Shown one piece after another: positions 12,169 through 24,000 of a stretch of DNA of 64,000 bases. The notes under the pieces are model-generated. The model was not told where the DNA came from and ran no database searches. It was given only the letters and a program-made list of their open reading frames with translations. The stretch spans positions 20,363,388 through 20,427,387 of the forward strand of contig NC_058053.1 of assembly GCF_020085105.1 (NCBI RefSeq), read 5' to 3'. The position numbers were made by a program, and so were the translations under genes. The first letter of the stretch is position 1, and the number at the start of each line of letters is the position of its first letter. Source of the stretch: Siniperca chuatsi. Lineage: Eukaryota; Chordata; Actinopteri; Centrarchiformes; Sinipercidae.

Positions 12169-12596
12169 TAAAGGTCCAGTGTGTAACATTTAGGAGGAGC
12201 TATTGGCAGAAATGGAATATAAAATTTATATGTATGTTTTAATTACTGTATAATTACCTGACATTAAGAATTGCCATTTTGCAAACATATAGGAGAAACT
12301 ACGGTGGCCGCAAAACTTGCAAAAAACGCGAACGGCCCTATCTAGAGCCAGTGTTTGGTTTGTCCGTTCTGGCCTGAGCTACTGTAGAAACATGGCGGTG
12401 CAACATGGTGACCTCCGTAGAAGGGGACCCACTCCCTATGTAAATAAAAACGGCTTAATCTAAGGTAATGAAAACACAACGATTCTTATTTTCTAGTGAT
12501 TATACACTAATGAAAACATACTTAATAATAAATAAATAAATATTATATTCCATTCCTGCCAATAGTTCCTCCTAAATGTTACACACTGGACCTTTA
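12169..12596. mobile_element. Non-autonomous DNA transposon (MITE) with long terminal inverted repeats and TA flanks
   Basis: The element at 12171-12594 (424 bp) starts AAGGTCCAGTGTGTAACATT and ends with the inverse complement, AATGTTACACACTGGACCTT. The inverted match continues inward for about 50 bp (AGGAGGAGCTATTGGCAGAA against TTCCTGCCAATAGTTCCTCC) with only a few mismatches. Both ends are flanked by TA (12169-12170 and 12595-12596), as expected for Tc1/mariner-type target duplication. It has no coding capacity. This family is abundant in percomorph fishes. Confidence 0.85.
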
Positions 12597-12599
12597 TGT

Positions 12600-14580
12600 A
12601 AAATTACTATTACCATACTGAAAATACTCCACTAATTGGCACACAATGTGCTTTACAAGAAGATTAAAAAGAAAAAAGTGCTGCCTCATTAAACAGAATG
12701 TTTCTGGTGTGAACTTTGCTGCACCAAAGTTTGGTCTATCTAAAGGAAGCACAACTGGTTTGTGGGTGCTTGTCTACTTAAACATTGTGTGATTCATCTG
12801 AAACCGCTTCAGGTTAGGATTGTTTTTGCACTACTTGTGACAGCTAGCCTAGCCAGACAACTAGCCTTTTTGTTGAGATGGAATTGCAACATGTGTAAGT
12901 GAAGCTGAATGATACAGCCAGTTAGCCATAGTACTATTGCTAATGCTGTATTTACTGTGGATATCAATCATTGCTCCCCTTTATGAAAGTTTGCAAGCCT
13001 GTTTTGCATTAGCGACTTACTGAGAAGCATTTACAGAGCGTAAATACACTGAATGCCAATTGCTTAGAAAATACCTGTCAAAATAATAACGACAATAATA
13101 ATAATGTAAAAAGTTAAAATAAGTAAATTAAAATGATAATTTTAAGGAGTAAAACTTATTGATCTAAAGCTGACAAACAATATGTAAAAGAGTCATATCA
13201 TCAATAGGATATCAGTTAATCTTACCACCTTTTGGCTTTATTCTCACAATACGATTTAAGACAGAACTGAAAGCTGCTCTATTCAATATTTTTAGGTTGA
13301 CAACGGATCAAATGAATAGGGGTTGCTCATAGTGACAAACCCACAGAGAATTATCACCCTACTCTGCAGTTCCCCTCAGTTCCACAGAACTTTTTTTAGC
13401 ATCTCTTAATCAATTGTTTTGGTTTTAGGTTCCACAACATTACTGTTTTGTTGTCACATCACAGACAGGCAGGGACACCAAGATGGCCAGCCAGAAGGAG
13501 TTTATTAGGAATGACAGCCAGAGTTAGCAGGTATGGAGAGGGAGATAGTCAGTAGGAGGGGGATCAGGGAGATCGGGGCGATTCACAGGAGAGTCCAAGT
13601 TATAACTGAGATCGGACCCTGAATGAGGTGAGTGGTGTGCTTATGTACTGGCTGTGATTGGGGCTAATTGAGAGCTGGAGTGTAACTGGGAGCAGGTGTG
13701 GGTGATTACAGGCTGGTGAGGCAATGACAGGCTGTGACATTTGTTTTGACTCACCACTTTTATCAGTGTTGTTTTCAGCCACAGCAGGCAGCTGTTGTCT
13801 GCAAAAAAGTTCATAAACCCCACTGGAAGCTACCTGCACAGCACCAAAAGGCAGACAGACTAAGTTAGCTGGTGAACATAGTGGAGCATTTAGCAGCTAA
13901 AGAGCCAGATATTTCTCTCAGGAGCTGGTGGATAGTAAAACAGAGCTAGGTGAAGAGTCATCAGGTGCACACAAAACAGTCCAAATGAATATTAATGTTG
14001 CTTTGTGTTTGCTCAATGTGTAAATACGCCACTGCTTGCTAACATGTTAGCCATCAGCTATGTCTGTTAAGCCATCAACTTTATAAGGTGGTTATATGTC
14101 AAAGTAATATAGGTTTAAAGGTCAACCATAAACTAATTTTTGTACCACAGAAAAAAAGGTAATGATTTTTCCAACACCCCCACAAGGGATAAGTTCACTT
14201 TTAACGTTTTCAGCCAGTCACATTGTTGTTAATCCTCTACACCTACTACTTGCATTTTCCATCCTATTTTTGCATTTTTTTTTGGGGGTAGAACTTTGAT
14301 AGATATCTTTTGGGTCATTTAATGCCTCAGAATAACTCACTCTCCTCTTGCTACATGCCCTTTGCCATCAAAGACAAACCTTATCAAACATTTCTACAAG
14401 AAACCACTTCGTTTTTGTCTTCAAAATACTTGAAATAACTGTGCAGCCCAACCTAGCATTAATTCTCACAGAAGGTGATGAAGAAAATGCTTTGCTATAA
14501 TGGCGAGGAGAGTCATATTCAGGTCATATTTACTAGAACACAGAGTCATTTACACCAATGCCATCTCAAACTGTCACAAT
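12600..14580. other. Intergenic with one candidate repeat, no gene seen
   Basis: No gene is recognisable. A stretch at about 13255-13285 reads RFKTELKAALF in one frame, resembling the C-terminal end of LINE ORF2 proteins, but it is too short to call. A GC-richer block at about 13450-13745 is described separately. Confidence 0.4.
13453..13742. repeat. Possible short repeat bounded by GTCACA / TGTGAC
   Basis: A purine-rich, GC-richer block sits in AT-rich surroundings. It is bounded on the left by TTGTCACATCACAGACAGGC and on the right by GACAGGCTGTGACATTTG, whose outer GTCACA hexamers are inverted copies of each other. It has no recognisable coding content. It may be a decayed mobile element or simply a unique block. 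Confidence 0.25.
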
Positions 14581-14589
14581 CTCTCATCT

Positions 14590-14890
14590 GTAGTACTTAA
14601 AAAGCTCTTAGGTCCATCTTTTTCCCTTTTTAATGTTTCCACTTGGGTCATTTTACATCTTTATGCAGATCATACCCATATTTACATGTCTGTCTCTCCA
14701 GATTAGCCTGCTTACTTTTCTTGAGCTTGAACACTCCTTATATGATATGCTTGCAACAAATGCCTACCTTAAAACAACACACACATTGTCAGTGTTTGCT
14801 CATGTGTAACACTGCCAGATGCTGAAACCCATATTCATGAATTTGTATCATCTAGATTAGATTATTGCAATGTCCTGCAATTGAGCACAA
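14590..14890 (+). mobile_element. Fossil LINE reverse transcriptase fragment (L2/CR1/Rex-like)
   Basis: In one plus frame, LGPSFSLFN (about 14608-14634) is followed by HLYADHTHIYMSVSP (about 14655-14700). This matches the reverse-transcriptase order LGPLLFxLY ... YADDTQIYLS, with the second catalytic Asp changed to His. Downstream, at about 14850-14876, another frame reads SRLDYCNVL, matching the conserved SRLDYCNALL block that follows the palm. Frames shift and stops intervene, so it is an inactivated relic. Motif order fixes plus orientation. Confidence 0.7.
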
Positions 14891-14969
14891 AGCTCTTTTA
14901 TTGACTCTCTAACTGACTTACAGGGACCCCTAATGAATCATTTACATAATTTGTTGTGTTTAATTGTTT

Positions 14970-15013
14970 TTTACAAATACAAATACAAATACAATACAAT
15001 ACAATACAATAAT
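14970..15013. repeat. (ACAAAT)n / (ACAAT)n microsatellite
   Basis: Tandem ACAAAT units grade into ACAAT units. Confidence 0.9.
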
Positions 15014-15197
15014 ATTGAAACAATAATCAGTCAAATGAGTTTAACAGTTCTTGAGTTCAATGAGTTCTTTATGCAAATTACTTTCTATGCAAAATCATAG
15101 TGCAGCTTTTCCAAAAACCCAGGAAATGTTGATGGTTAAATTTAGATATAGGACTCTGCACTATAAACAGACAACATGCACCTGCTTAAATTTGTAA

Positions 15198-15198
<1 letters not shown>

Positions 15199-15265
<67 letters not shown>
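15199..15265. repeat. (AC)33 microsatellite
   Basis: An uninterrupted run of about 33 AC units, about 870 bp beyond the stop of the intron-containing receptor gene. Confidence 0.97.
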
Positions 15266-15266
<1 letters not shown>

Positions 15267-16138
15267 CAACCCCACCACTGGGACCCAGCAGGAATGAGGC
15301 CTGTGAGGGGGAGCAGGAAAGGTTGGTGAGGAAGTGGTGATGGTTATCTATGCACTCCCACACAGAACTCAGATGTGGGTGTAAAAGAGCTGTGTGTGAC
15401 ATATTCTCATTTTGCAAATACCCAAATTTCTTGCATGCTGTAAAATACAAAATAATGTGGAGACCATAGGGAAAGAAATTAGATAGTTAGATAGTTGGAG
15501 AGTACACATTACATATCTAGTGCAGCCACTTACACACTTTGCTAGATTAAAATTTTTCCACATGACTTGATATGTGTGATATGCATATGAAGTTTCTCTA
15601 CCCAAAAGAAGTGAACGTTACTGTTGTGCAGTAATGACACAACATTCTTTACGTTGTTTTTAAAAAAAACCTTAGCTTATTTATCTAGGTTAGGACATTT
15701 CTTTCAGACTGCACACATACATGATCAAACAAAGAGCCCTCTAGTACACAAACACTGATTAACCAAAATTAATTTTGACACTGCTGAATGACACTACTAT
15801 TACTCTATGGCACACACATGTTAACAAGAAAGGCAATAAGAATAAGAAAAGCAATAGGATACACTATCATGTAAAAAGAAAAATATAATAGATATGGAAT
15901 AATTAATTTTATACAATGTTCTCAAACAAACATTTGTGTTCAACACTTTAACAAGGTGAAGAGAATTTTTTGGGTGGGATGGAAATTAGCTAATTTGATT
16001 TTTCCGTGTTTGTCATCTCTAAAAGAGCATCAGCACAAGAGACTAAAATAGGCATTTTGAAGTTAAACAGAGTAAACTCGGTCTTCTCTGTGACACTGGT
16101 TGTAGGTATACATCCTGTAAGCTCAGCTGTGGTTTCTC

Positions 16139-17441
16139 TCAGGTGTTGCTGCTGCTGTTCGTAGCTGTCATTTTGGAGGAGGCACCAGAAGTATACAGAT
16201 AGTCCTTAAACAGGCTCAACACCTGCTTCTTGTAGGTCTTAATGGCAAAGAAGTAGATGATTGGGTCCAAGCAGCAGTTGAAGTTCATTAGGGAAACTGT
16301 AATCTGCAGGTAGAAGACAGATTGTTGAAAGGAAAATTGATGGGGGAATGTTTGAAATCAAATGATCAAACACAGTTCCTACCTGTAAGGACACCTTAAA
16401 GGCTCTCAATTCCTCGCAGGTTGGCTGGTGGTGTATCTTTCTGGACATAAACTGCATAACGTTGAGGTGGTAAGGGCTAAAGCATATGATAAAGGTGAGG
16501 AGGATGAGGAGAATAATGGTGTTGACCTGATGATTCCTCCTTGATCGACCAGATACAGAGTTCTGCTTGGCTGCAGCTCGCAGCTTCAGGTTGATCTTGG
16601 CGTAGCAGCCCATGATGATGATGAGAGGACAGCAGAAGGAGAGGGCACAGGCCAGAAGCAAGAGATAAGGAGTAAAATGGGAACCCTCAAAGTTGAAGTA
16701 CTCCATACAGGTTTGTCTTTCCTGGTGCTCATGCAGCATGCTGCGGAACAGCAGAGGAGCTGTCTGCAGGGATACCAGAGCCCACACCAAGCAGCAGACC
16801 CTGCGAACCACCCTCACACTCCGCAAACACTGCAGCTGGTGTGGATGCACCATGGCCAGGTATCTGTCCAGACTGATACAGGTCATGAAGCCAATACCTG
16901 GTGGAAATATAAAGCAATATATAAATAATATGCAATACAGTTTATGCTTAACACATACTGAGCAGAATAGCAAAATAAATGAATAATTTCACAGATAACA
17001 ACCAAAGGAGATATAGTTGCATATGTGCAGATGCATGTAAAAACAAACTCAAAAACAGGGAAGCGTATTGGCAACAAAAGCATTAATATTACCTGCATAG
17101 GTATTTGCAAAGAAGAGAAGTGTGGTGAGTCTGCAGAGAAGGTCACCAAAGGGCCAGTCAAAGTGGCGGATGTAGTAAGTAATTCTGCCAGGCAACGTCA
17201 GTGTGAACAGGGTATCCGATAGTGCTAGGTTGACCAGATAGATTGAAGTGGAGTTGAACTTCTGCTTCTTCTGGCAGATAACATAGAGAACCAAGCTGTT
17301 GCCACATGCACTGATGATGAAAACCACAGAGTAGAAAATTGGGAAGAGGACAACTGCAGCTCTTTGGTAGACAAACACATCACAGCTGTTCTGGTTTGGA
17401 AAGTTTTCGGCTGAGTCCAGGGTGATATTTTTTACAGCCAT
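16139..17441 (-). CDS. GPR183-like class A receptor with a three-exon coding region
   Basis: A tandem paralog of gpr183, same strand. I assemble exons 17441-17093, 16897-16383 and 16303-16139 (349+515+165 nt), giving 342 residues and a TGA stop. The introns are 195 bp (phase 1, in G117) and 79 bp (phase 0, after Q288), both GT-AG: CAG|GTAATA...CCACCAG and CAG|GTAGGA...CCTGCAG. Joining restores NTYAGIGFMTC and SLQITVSLMNFNCCLDP, which align with human GPR183. Seven TM segments are visible. Landmarks are C103-C180, DRY 127-129, CFSPYH 255-260 and DPIIY 301-305. The start at 17441 has A at -3 and G at +4 and sits 5 nt below an acceptor. The C-tail is short and lacks the QVSxSxSSAV block. Oxysterol-pocket equivalents are R86, F111 (human Y112), Y115 and Y259. 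The ligand is unknown; an oxysterol or related lipid is plausible. Single-gene databases may call it gpr183-like. Confidence 0.88.
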
Positions 17442-17446
17442 CCTAC

Positions 17447-17535
17447 CTGTAATTTTGAGAAAAGGATCACACTGTAAATCATAAACCATTACAGGCAGGA
17501 AACAAGTGTGCAGAAGCAAAGACTAGGATACTTAC
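17447..17535 (-). other. Likely 89-bp intron in the 5' UTR of the GPR183-like gene
   Basis: On the minus strand a consensus donor GTAAGT at 17535-17530 and an acceptor TTCTCAAAATTACAG ending at 17447 bracket 89 bp directly before the start codon. If the intron is retained instead, an in-frame upstream ATG at 17519 could add 26 residues with no receptor-like features. I therefore prefer splicing and the start at 17441. Confidence 0.6.
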
Positions 17536-17661
17536 AACAAGAGATAGAGTTAATTTACTGTTAATACTCCTGAGTCTGTTGGTTGTGGTTGTAAATTCAG
17601 CTGTAATACTTGAACTATCTCTGAAAGGATTGTATGCAGTGTTCAAATCCCACCTCTCCAT
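17536..17661 (-). other. Upstream ORF in the 5' leader of the GPR183-like gene
   Basis: An ATG at 17661 opens 42 codons up to the proposed donor. After splicing it would read four more codons and stop at a TAA overlapping the main start region, 8-10 nt past the A of the receptor ATG. This would be an overlapping, out-of-frame uORF able to dampen translation. It depends on the transcript starting upstream of 17661, which is not shown. Confidence 0.35.
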
Positions 17662-17699
17662 TTTGACATCATATGTCAGTCAAACTAATCATATGCCAG

Positions 17700-20600
17700 T
17701 CAACCCCTAACCCCCAATAGTTGGCTGACAGCTTTTTATTGACAGTTTTGAAACAAATGTGATTTAGTCCCCTCAATTTTAATAGTTTATAACTAAATAA
17801 AAATATAAAATATGAGATGTTTCATGTTTCGTAAAACAGTATCATGTATTGTTTGTCTTTGTGCTATTTTAGTGTTTTTATTATTTCACTTTTATCATTT
17901 TTATTACAGGTTATATTGATAACATTTTTATGCAGACGAATATTTAAAAAATTATTGTGAATTAATCATTTTAAAAGTTTTGACGAGTCCAAAATAAATG
18001 TTTATTTATCTCTGTGACATGTCTGACGTTTGGTTCCTGCTTCTAACAAGGCTTGTGAGCCAATAGTATAACGACATTGGTATCACGTGGTATAATTGCC
18101 AGTTAGTGTGGAAAAAACGGGCACTGATGTTAGCATAAATTAGCTATTTTAGCTTAATCTGCCGAACAACAATAACCCATAAAATTACAGTTCTGCACAT
18201 TTAAAAAAAATAAAAAAGTACCAACAGTCATAGTCATTAAAACCATAACTAATGTGTCACCGGTTACATTTTCAAAATTAGAAAAACAACAGCGTCAATC
18301 CCTGTGGAGCTACGATAACATTAGTGACGGTTGCGTCCAGTTATCTAACATTATAGTTCCCTCAAACAATGTAAAGTTATAACAAAGATGCATATCAGAG
18401 CGTAAATATTAATGGTTGACCTTGTGGGTACCAACTTTTTGTTCCCAAATAGGAGGTGAGTCCTCATAATGGGACCATGAGAACAAAGCTCACAGTCCCC
18501 ACACTGTCTTTAATACAAGAATGCTACAGAGTGCTTGTGCGTGGGTGTGTGAGACAGAGAGATAATGATACAGAGATTAAGCAAGTAGGCTACTAATTGT
18601 GTTAATCTTGCTTTGCATGCATGACGACATCTAACTCTCGCACCTATAGAGGTTAAATGCATGAATTGTAAGTTGCTTTGGATTCATCTGTAATGTGATA
18701 TGTACAACGACTACAGTTTAATAAAGTGCATGTATTTGCCCTGTTGCTTGCAGTGGGTGCAGCATGTTTTTGAGAAAGGTTAGATGTGTGAAGTGATAGA
18801 GTGTGAGGTTTGATATTATGTTCCTGCCTCTGAGGTTTCTCAAGTTTGTACTCTATATAGTTGAGGTGAAGGCAGGCAGAGCTCATGGGAGCTATCGAAG
18901 GAAGCTCAAGTATTGCTGGTGCTTGTAAAAAATGTCACAATCCTGTGATGTGTGGATGAATCACTAACAGTCTGAAGAATGTCACATCTACATATATCTC
19001 AACCACTAACACCCAAAAAGATTAAAACATGTGAACAATGTAAACTGAAAAAAACATGTTGTTAGATTCTGAGAATAGTTATGGTAAAAATGTGGCAACG
19101 CAAGTCTGCTTCAGCAAAGGAAGATGCAGCAGCTTCACTTCAGCAAACAAAACCAACTCAGTTTGCAAATGCTCACAACTTATTTGTTATTTCAGTGATA
19201 GCCACTAATGGACAAAAAAGACACTCATCAGCTGATATTTTATAGAAATGATCATTTACTCAGCAGTGTTCACATTGGCATGAGTCTTCAAAGATGTTAA
19301 ACAAAATAAGAGCACAATATAATAACCTACAAATTTGATACAACACATGTTCCAGCAGTGTCAGTCATATCAAAATATTATAAGACTGGCAGTACAGTAC
19401 AGTGGCCAAGCTAACAATAGAAGTACAGTAGAAGCACACTGGCTACAGGATCTCATCTCGCTCTCCCACCAAAGCTTTCCAGGTTGGTGTAATTGAAATG
19501 GATGTCTGCTGGATAGGGAAAAGGTCACTAATTGTCACCAGTCAAATGCAGTTATAATACAGCTCACTTAGATCACAATAAGAGCTTCATGTAGACAATG
19601 TCACCTGCAGGTTAGGAGCCTGCTGCACTTCAGGCCTACATTTCATGCTCCATTAATTTTGTGAGCAGAGTTAAAAATCTCGTACCATCTGAAGAGTGTG
19701 CTGGAAAAGAAAAAGACGCTCATTAGGTGTCCTGAGGGTCTCTCAGTGTTAAATACTGCAGAAGCACAGGAGGACATGGAAAGAGATTATCACTTCTGCT
19801 CATGCATGATCTTTGCATTTTAACTGCCCAAAATAAGCAATGGAAACCCATGTAGAGATTTCAACTATGGATATTAAGAAAGAGTCACATCAAAAACTTT
19901 AAATTCTCAATTCACCTCAAACATAATACATGTTGTATATCTGTGCATATTATAAACCTGCTCCTTATGATGGATTTTAAATATAATCGAGAGCTTGAAA
20001 CTGCAACAATGCCTCTGTCCTTTTTTGAAGTAACTCACACATAAATACCTAAATATAATCCACTCAAAAGGACTGCTTAGAATATATCACATTTTATTTC
20101 ACAGTATTCTATTCTATATTCTATATATCACACCAGCACCATGAAAATGGTGCACATACTAGTGTGTCGTAGTGTGTTTGCAGTTTTCTGGGTTGATGGG
20201 TGTGTGACATGAAAGGTCTTAGGAAATTGAAAGTGACGACCCAGCATGGAACATGCATGGAAGTCACTTCTCAGAAATGTGACCTTTTTCTGGTTGTTAA
20301 GTCAGGGGTGGGCTGAAGAAAGGGGGTGTGGGGGACAAACTGATTCGAAGAGAATTATACAATAGTCAATGGTGCAACTGCAGCCCATAAAAGAACACCC
20401 CAGAAGGCATATCGTTTTAAAGGCACCCTCGTGGTGGAGGGGGACCAGTGGTGTGTTGGTGAGGCAAACTGGGAATGACTTCTGGTGTCCACAACATGTG
20501 TGGAATAGCCAGCATGGTTCCACAAACGGTGCCTAACCAAATTTGGGATGTTTTTTGCTGCCAAAATAAATTGTGTATGAAACTTCCCCCACACAGTTTA

Positions 20601-21040
20601 AATTTAAATCTGCCTTATCAAACCAACTTCACTGTGCTGCTGTCGACCCATTCAGCAGCCAAATAAAAGAAATGTTGGTGTGTATTGATGGACAATGACT
20701 TTTTAGTAATGGTGATTTTTACACATATACATAGATATGCAAAAACACTGTAAATGTGTGTACACAGTTGCAATGCAGGCTTCCAGAGTTAACTGCTAAA
20801 AAACATAACACCACTAGAGGGGGTGCAATCATTACGAATCAGAAACAGAAAATAATACAGTGCCATTCACCGTGAAAAATACATGTTTCAGGTTTTAAAC
20901 ATTTTTTAATTTACATTTTACATTTATATGTTACATTTTTGTAATTTAATATTCTTGTTTTACAAAGTCAGTGTAGTAGTGTTAAAATTGCGTGCTTATG
21001 TGCATGCGTGCATTTATGCATCTGTGTGTGTATGTGTGTG
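17700..21040. other. Intergenic, no gene seen
   Basis: AT-rich DNA upstream of the GPR183-like gene. A CACGTG E-box and a CCAAT box lie near 18060-18095, but there is no clear promoter. A short hairpin GCACCAT-GAAA-ATGGTGC lies near 20139-20156. No exon or transposon ends are recognised. Confidence 0.4.
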
Positions 21041-24000
21041 TGCGTGCATAAGTAGACTTGCTGGACGTACCGCAGGGGACTCCTGCATTGTCAGGGGGCC
21101 TCATGTGGCTCGTGTCTGTTCTCATCATCACCATCTCCCCCCATGCATCAGCCGCCGCCTGCCCTGCTCAGGCCCTGTCCCCTACTCCACCACGCTCGCG
21201 TGAAGACTCTCCGTTCACACTTTGCTTCACACTTGTCACCTTTACCACTGATGAGCTATTTGTCATTTTTTTCAGCCAACACTTTTAAGCCCTTTGCTTC
21301 ACAGAGACTTGTATACTGCTCCACTCTAATTGAGAGTAAATTGAGAGCAATAAGATGAAGAGAAAAGTGTTCTTGCACTGATTGAGGCTGTGTGAGTGTG
21401 AAGGACCATAATTACATGTTGTCACAGGTGTCTATGGACACCATCTTAAAGAATGTCTACAGTCCCTTTCATTCGTAGTGAGTCTTTCTTAATCTAACAT
21501 GTCACAGTGTTGACACTAGTGTAGCTGGTTGTGAAAAACACACATACACTCATTGCGCCTGGTGTCCTTTTGAACTGCTCATGACTTCACACCCACAAAC
21601 ATGCTGTGAATTCCACCTTTCTCCCACATTTAAGAAAGTATCATGGTACATCAACTCATCAGCTTAATGGGCTCATCACACACATTCACAACTCACAAGA
21701 GCACCTACAGATAGTAAGCTCTGATTGACCTATACATATTGAGCAATTCAGTGTTTTCTTGATTGTTAAGACTTGAAAAAGGATTGAGTTTAATTACTTT
21801 TGCTAGTCTGATCATTGGCGCCAGAGGCATCATTTTTAGTACCTCAGAAGTTGCTCCTGGGTTTTGGGCATTGTATCAAAAACGTGACAGAAAAAGCTTT
21901 GCTGTAGCTTCAGACAAAAAACGATGCAGCGCAATGAAACACACATCAAGATTTGAAGGCCCAGTTCTGAAAAGAAAGCATTTATGGTTGCACCACTGCT
22001 GGAAACCAAGACACGGTTTTATCGTACTTCGTCGTTTAAAGTACATTGAGCAGTGTATAATGAAAACAGCGTTGAAAAGTAATTTCTTAACACCTTCAAT
22101 GCTGTTTTTACTAATCATGTTGCTTACTTTCTAAATGCAGGGCCATAAAAATCCCTTTGCTTTTTGTTTCCAAGGAATTACTAGTAAGTGCACTGAAATT
22201 GATCATAACTGACATTTCTTATGAACTAATATTCAAAACCACCACTGAATTGACAAATCCCAAAACAGTATGCTCTATACTCTACTGTTTTAGATGAGTT
22301 GTATGCTAAGCACTTTTACTTGATCTACATCCATGGAACTACAGTAGCTGGGAATGTTTAATGTGAAATAAAAATTTTCGATATTAAATATTGCAGAACA
22401 AAATAATTAGAATCCTACATACACAGTTCATTTACAGTGTTCAATTTACAATTGAACAAATACAATGTGAACACATGCATATGCAATGGTGTATTTTGAG
22501 TTGATGAATACTGAATAATGAATACAGGGCTGAAATTGTAGTCAACACAAACAAGTCCTGATAGTCTAATCATACTGACAACAACAAACACACACTGCAG
22601 ACACAGACACACAGACTGTTTGTAGTTTTATTGACTTAATCAGTTTTAGATTAATTTGCTATTAAAAATAGTGTGATACATTATTGATCCTCATCCCAAG
22701 TAGCCCACTCCCCTCCATAGGTGAATCAGAGGTCAGAGGTCAGCTACAGTACAGCACCCCTGGGGCTGGTAGGGATTTGGTGACTTGGTAGGGACTTTTA
22801 AGCAGCATGGATACTTTGCTAATACAGGATCTGAAACCAGTTGACAGGTGGTTTTACAAAACTGTTGTTTCAATGCAGTGTGGTTTTGGGTGTATACTTC
22901 TGCTAAACTTATTTTCAAAAACCAGATGAGAAATGCAGCTGAGCAGCACCATCTTCAGGATCTGCAGTAAAACAATCCTTCCAAGTCCAAGCTCTGATCT
23001 TTGGCCTTTGCTATTTCCTTGTCTACCGGTGGTTTTAATTTTTTTGTATTGTCTTCAATTTTTGTTAATGTTAATGTTTCACTGTACATATACCTGACCT
23101 GGGTTTCTGTTGTGATTTTCTTCTGTTTCTAGTTTGATTTGGTGTTCAAGGTAATGTTTAAATCTTTCAAAAATGATATGGTAAATGTTTAACTATGTTT
23201 TAAAATTTAATGAAGCCTTAAATGTAAGCAAAAGTGCAACAAATTCTTAACTTCATGACTGCATAGAGGCAATGTGCATTGATCAAAACCCATGAACATA
23301 AGGTCAAACAAAAGATGTGCCAACAACTGCTGTATTTTTCACCGATGTTACCCCAACATGTACAAACTGTACTACACTTCAACAAAGCCTGTATTCATCT
23401 GTGGCCAGTGACTCAGGCTGTATTTGAAGATGTGGCCTTGTTCCACAGTCCGTGCCGGCAGGTTTTCAGGTCATCTGAGGCGATGTGCATATTTTGGATG
23501 TCATCTCGGCTGTTGTATTATTGTTTTATTCACAGGGCATGGACTAATTATTTCAACAGCTCTCTTCATTGGGGAGCAGACTGACAGTTGCCGTCATTGG
23601 AGTGATCAGTCTGTTTTTTGGACTCGGCTGAGGCTATTTGATGTATATTAACAATAATTGGTGCCACCGCCACAATGATGTTTAGTAAACCTTTGTGCTA
23701 TTTTCCAGAAAGATGCCCATGAGGAATTTATGAGTAGCTGCTCGGTCTAAAGAGACGCCTTCAGAGTCAGGACAGATGGGAGGACTGCTGTCCTCTGCAG
23801 ATCAGAGACACCATGACCTAATCATCATTATCACACACAGGACATACAGTCTTTCTCATTGTCTTGTTGTCTCTTCTGATCAACAGAAAGGTTAATATCT
23901 ACCACATACACTCCAATTCCATTACTGTAACATTTCATGATTTTGTTTGCAATTAAAAAGTAAGTACAAGTAAAATGTGTCTAGACACCCTTTTGAATAT

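Noticed and set aside
15142..15450. ORF with a long Val-Cys repeat
   Set aside because: It is a translation of the AC microsatellite, not a protein.
16677..16986. Plus-strand ORFs opposite the second receptor
   Set aside because: Antisense shadows of exon 2 and intron 1 with no family resemblance.
17640..17655. GTTCAAATCCCACC resembling a tRNA T-loop
   Set aside because: No acceptor stem, D-arm or anticodon arm can be placed around it; it lies in the leader of the receptor gene.
21763..22134. 123-codon plus-strand ORF
   Set aside because: No recognisable domain, no promoter or splice context; consistent with chance in 64 kb.
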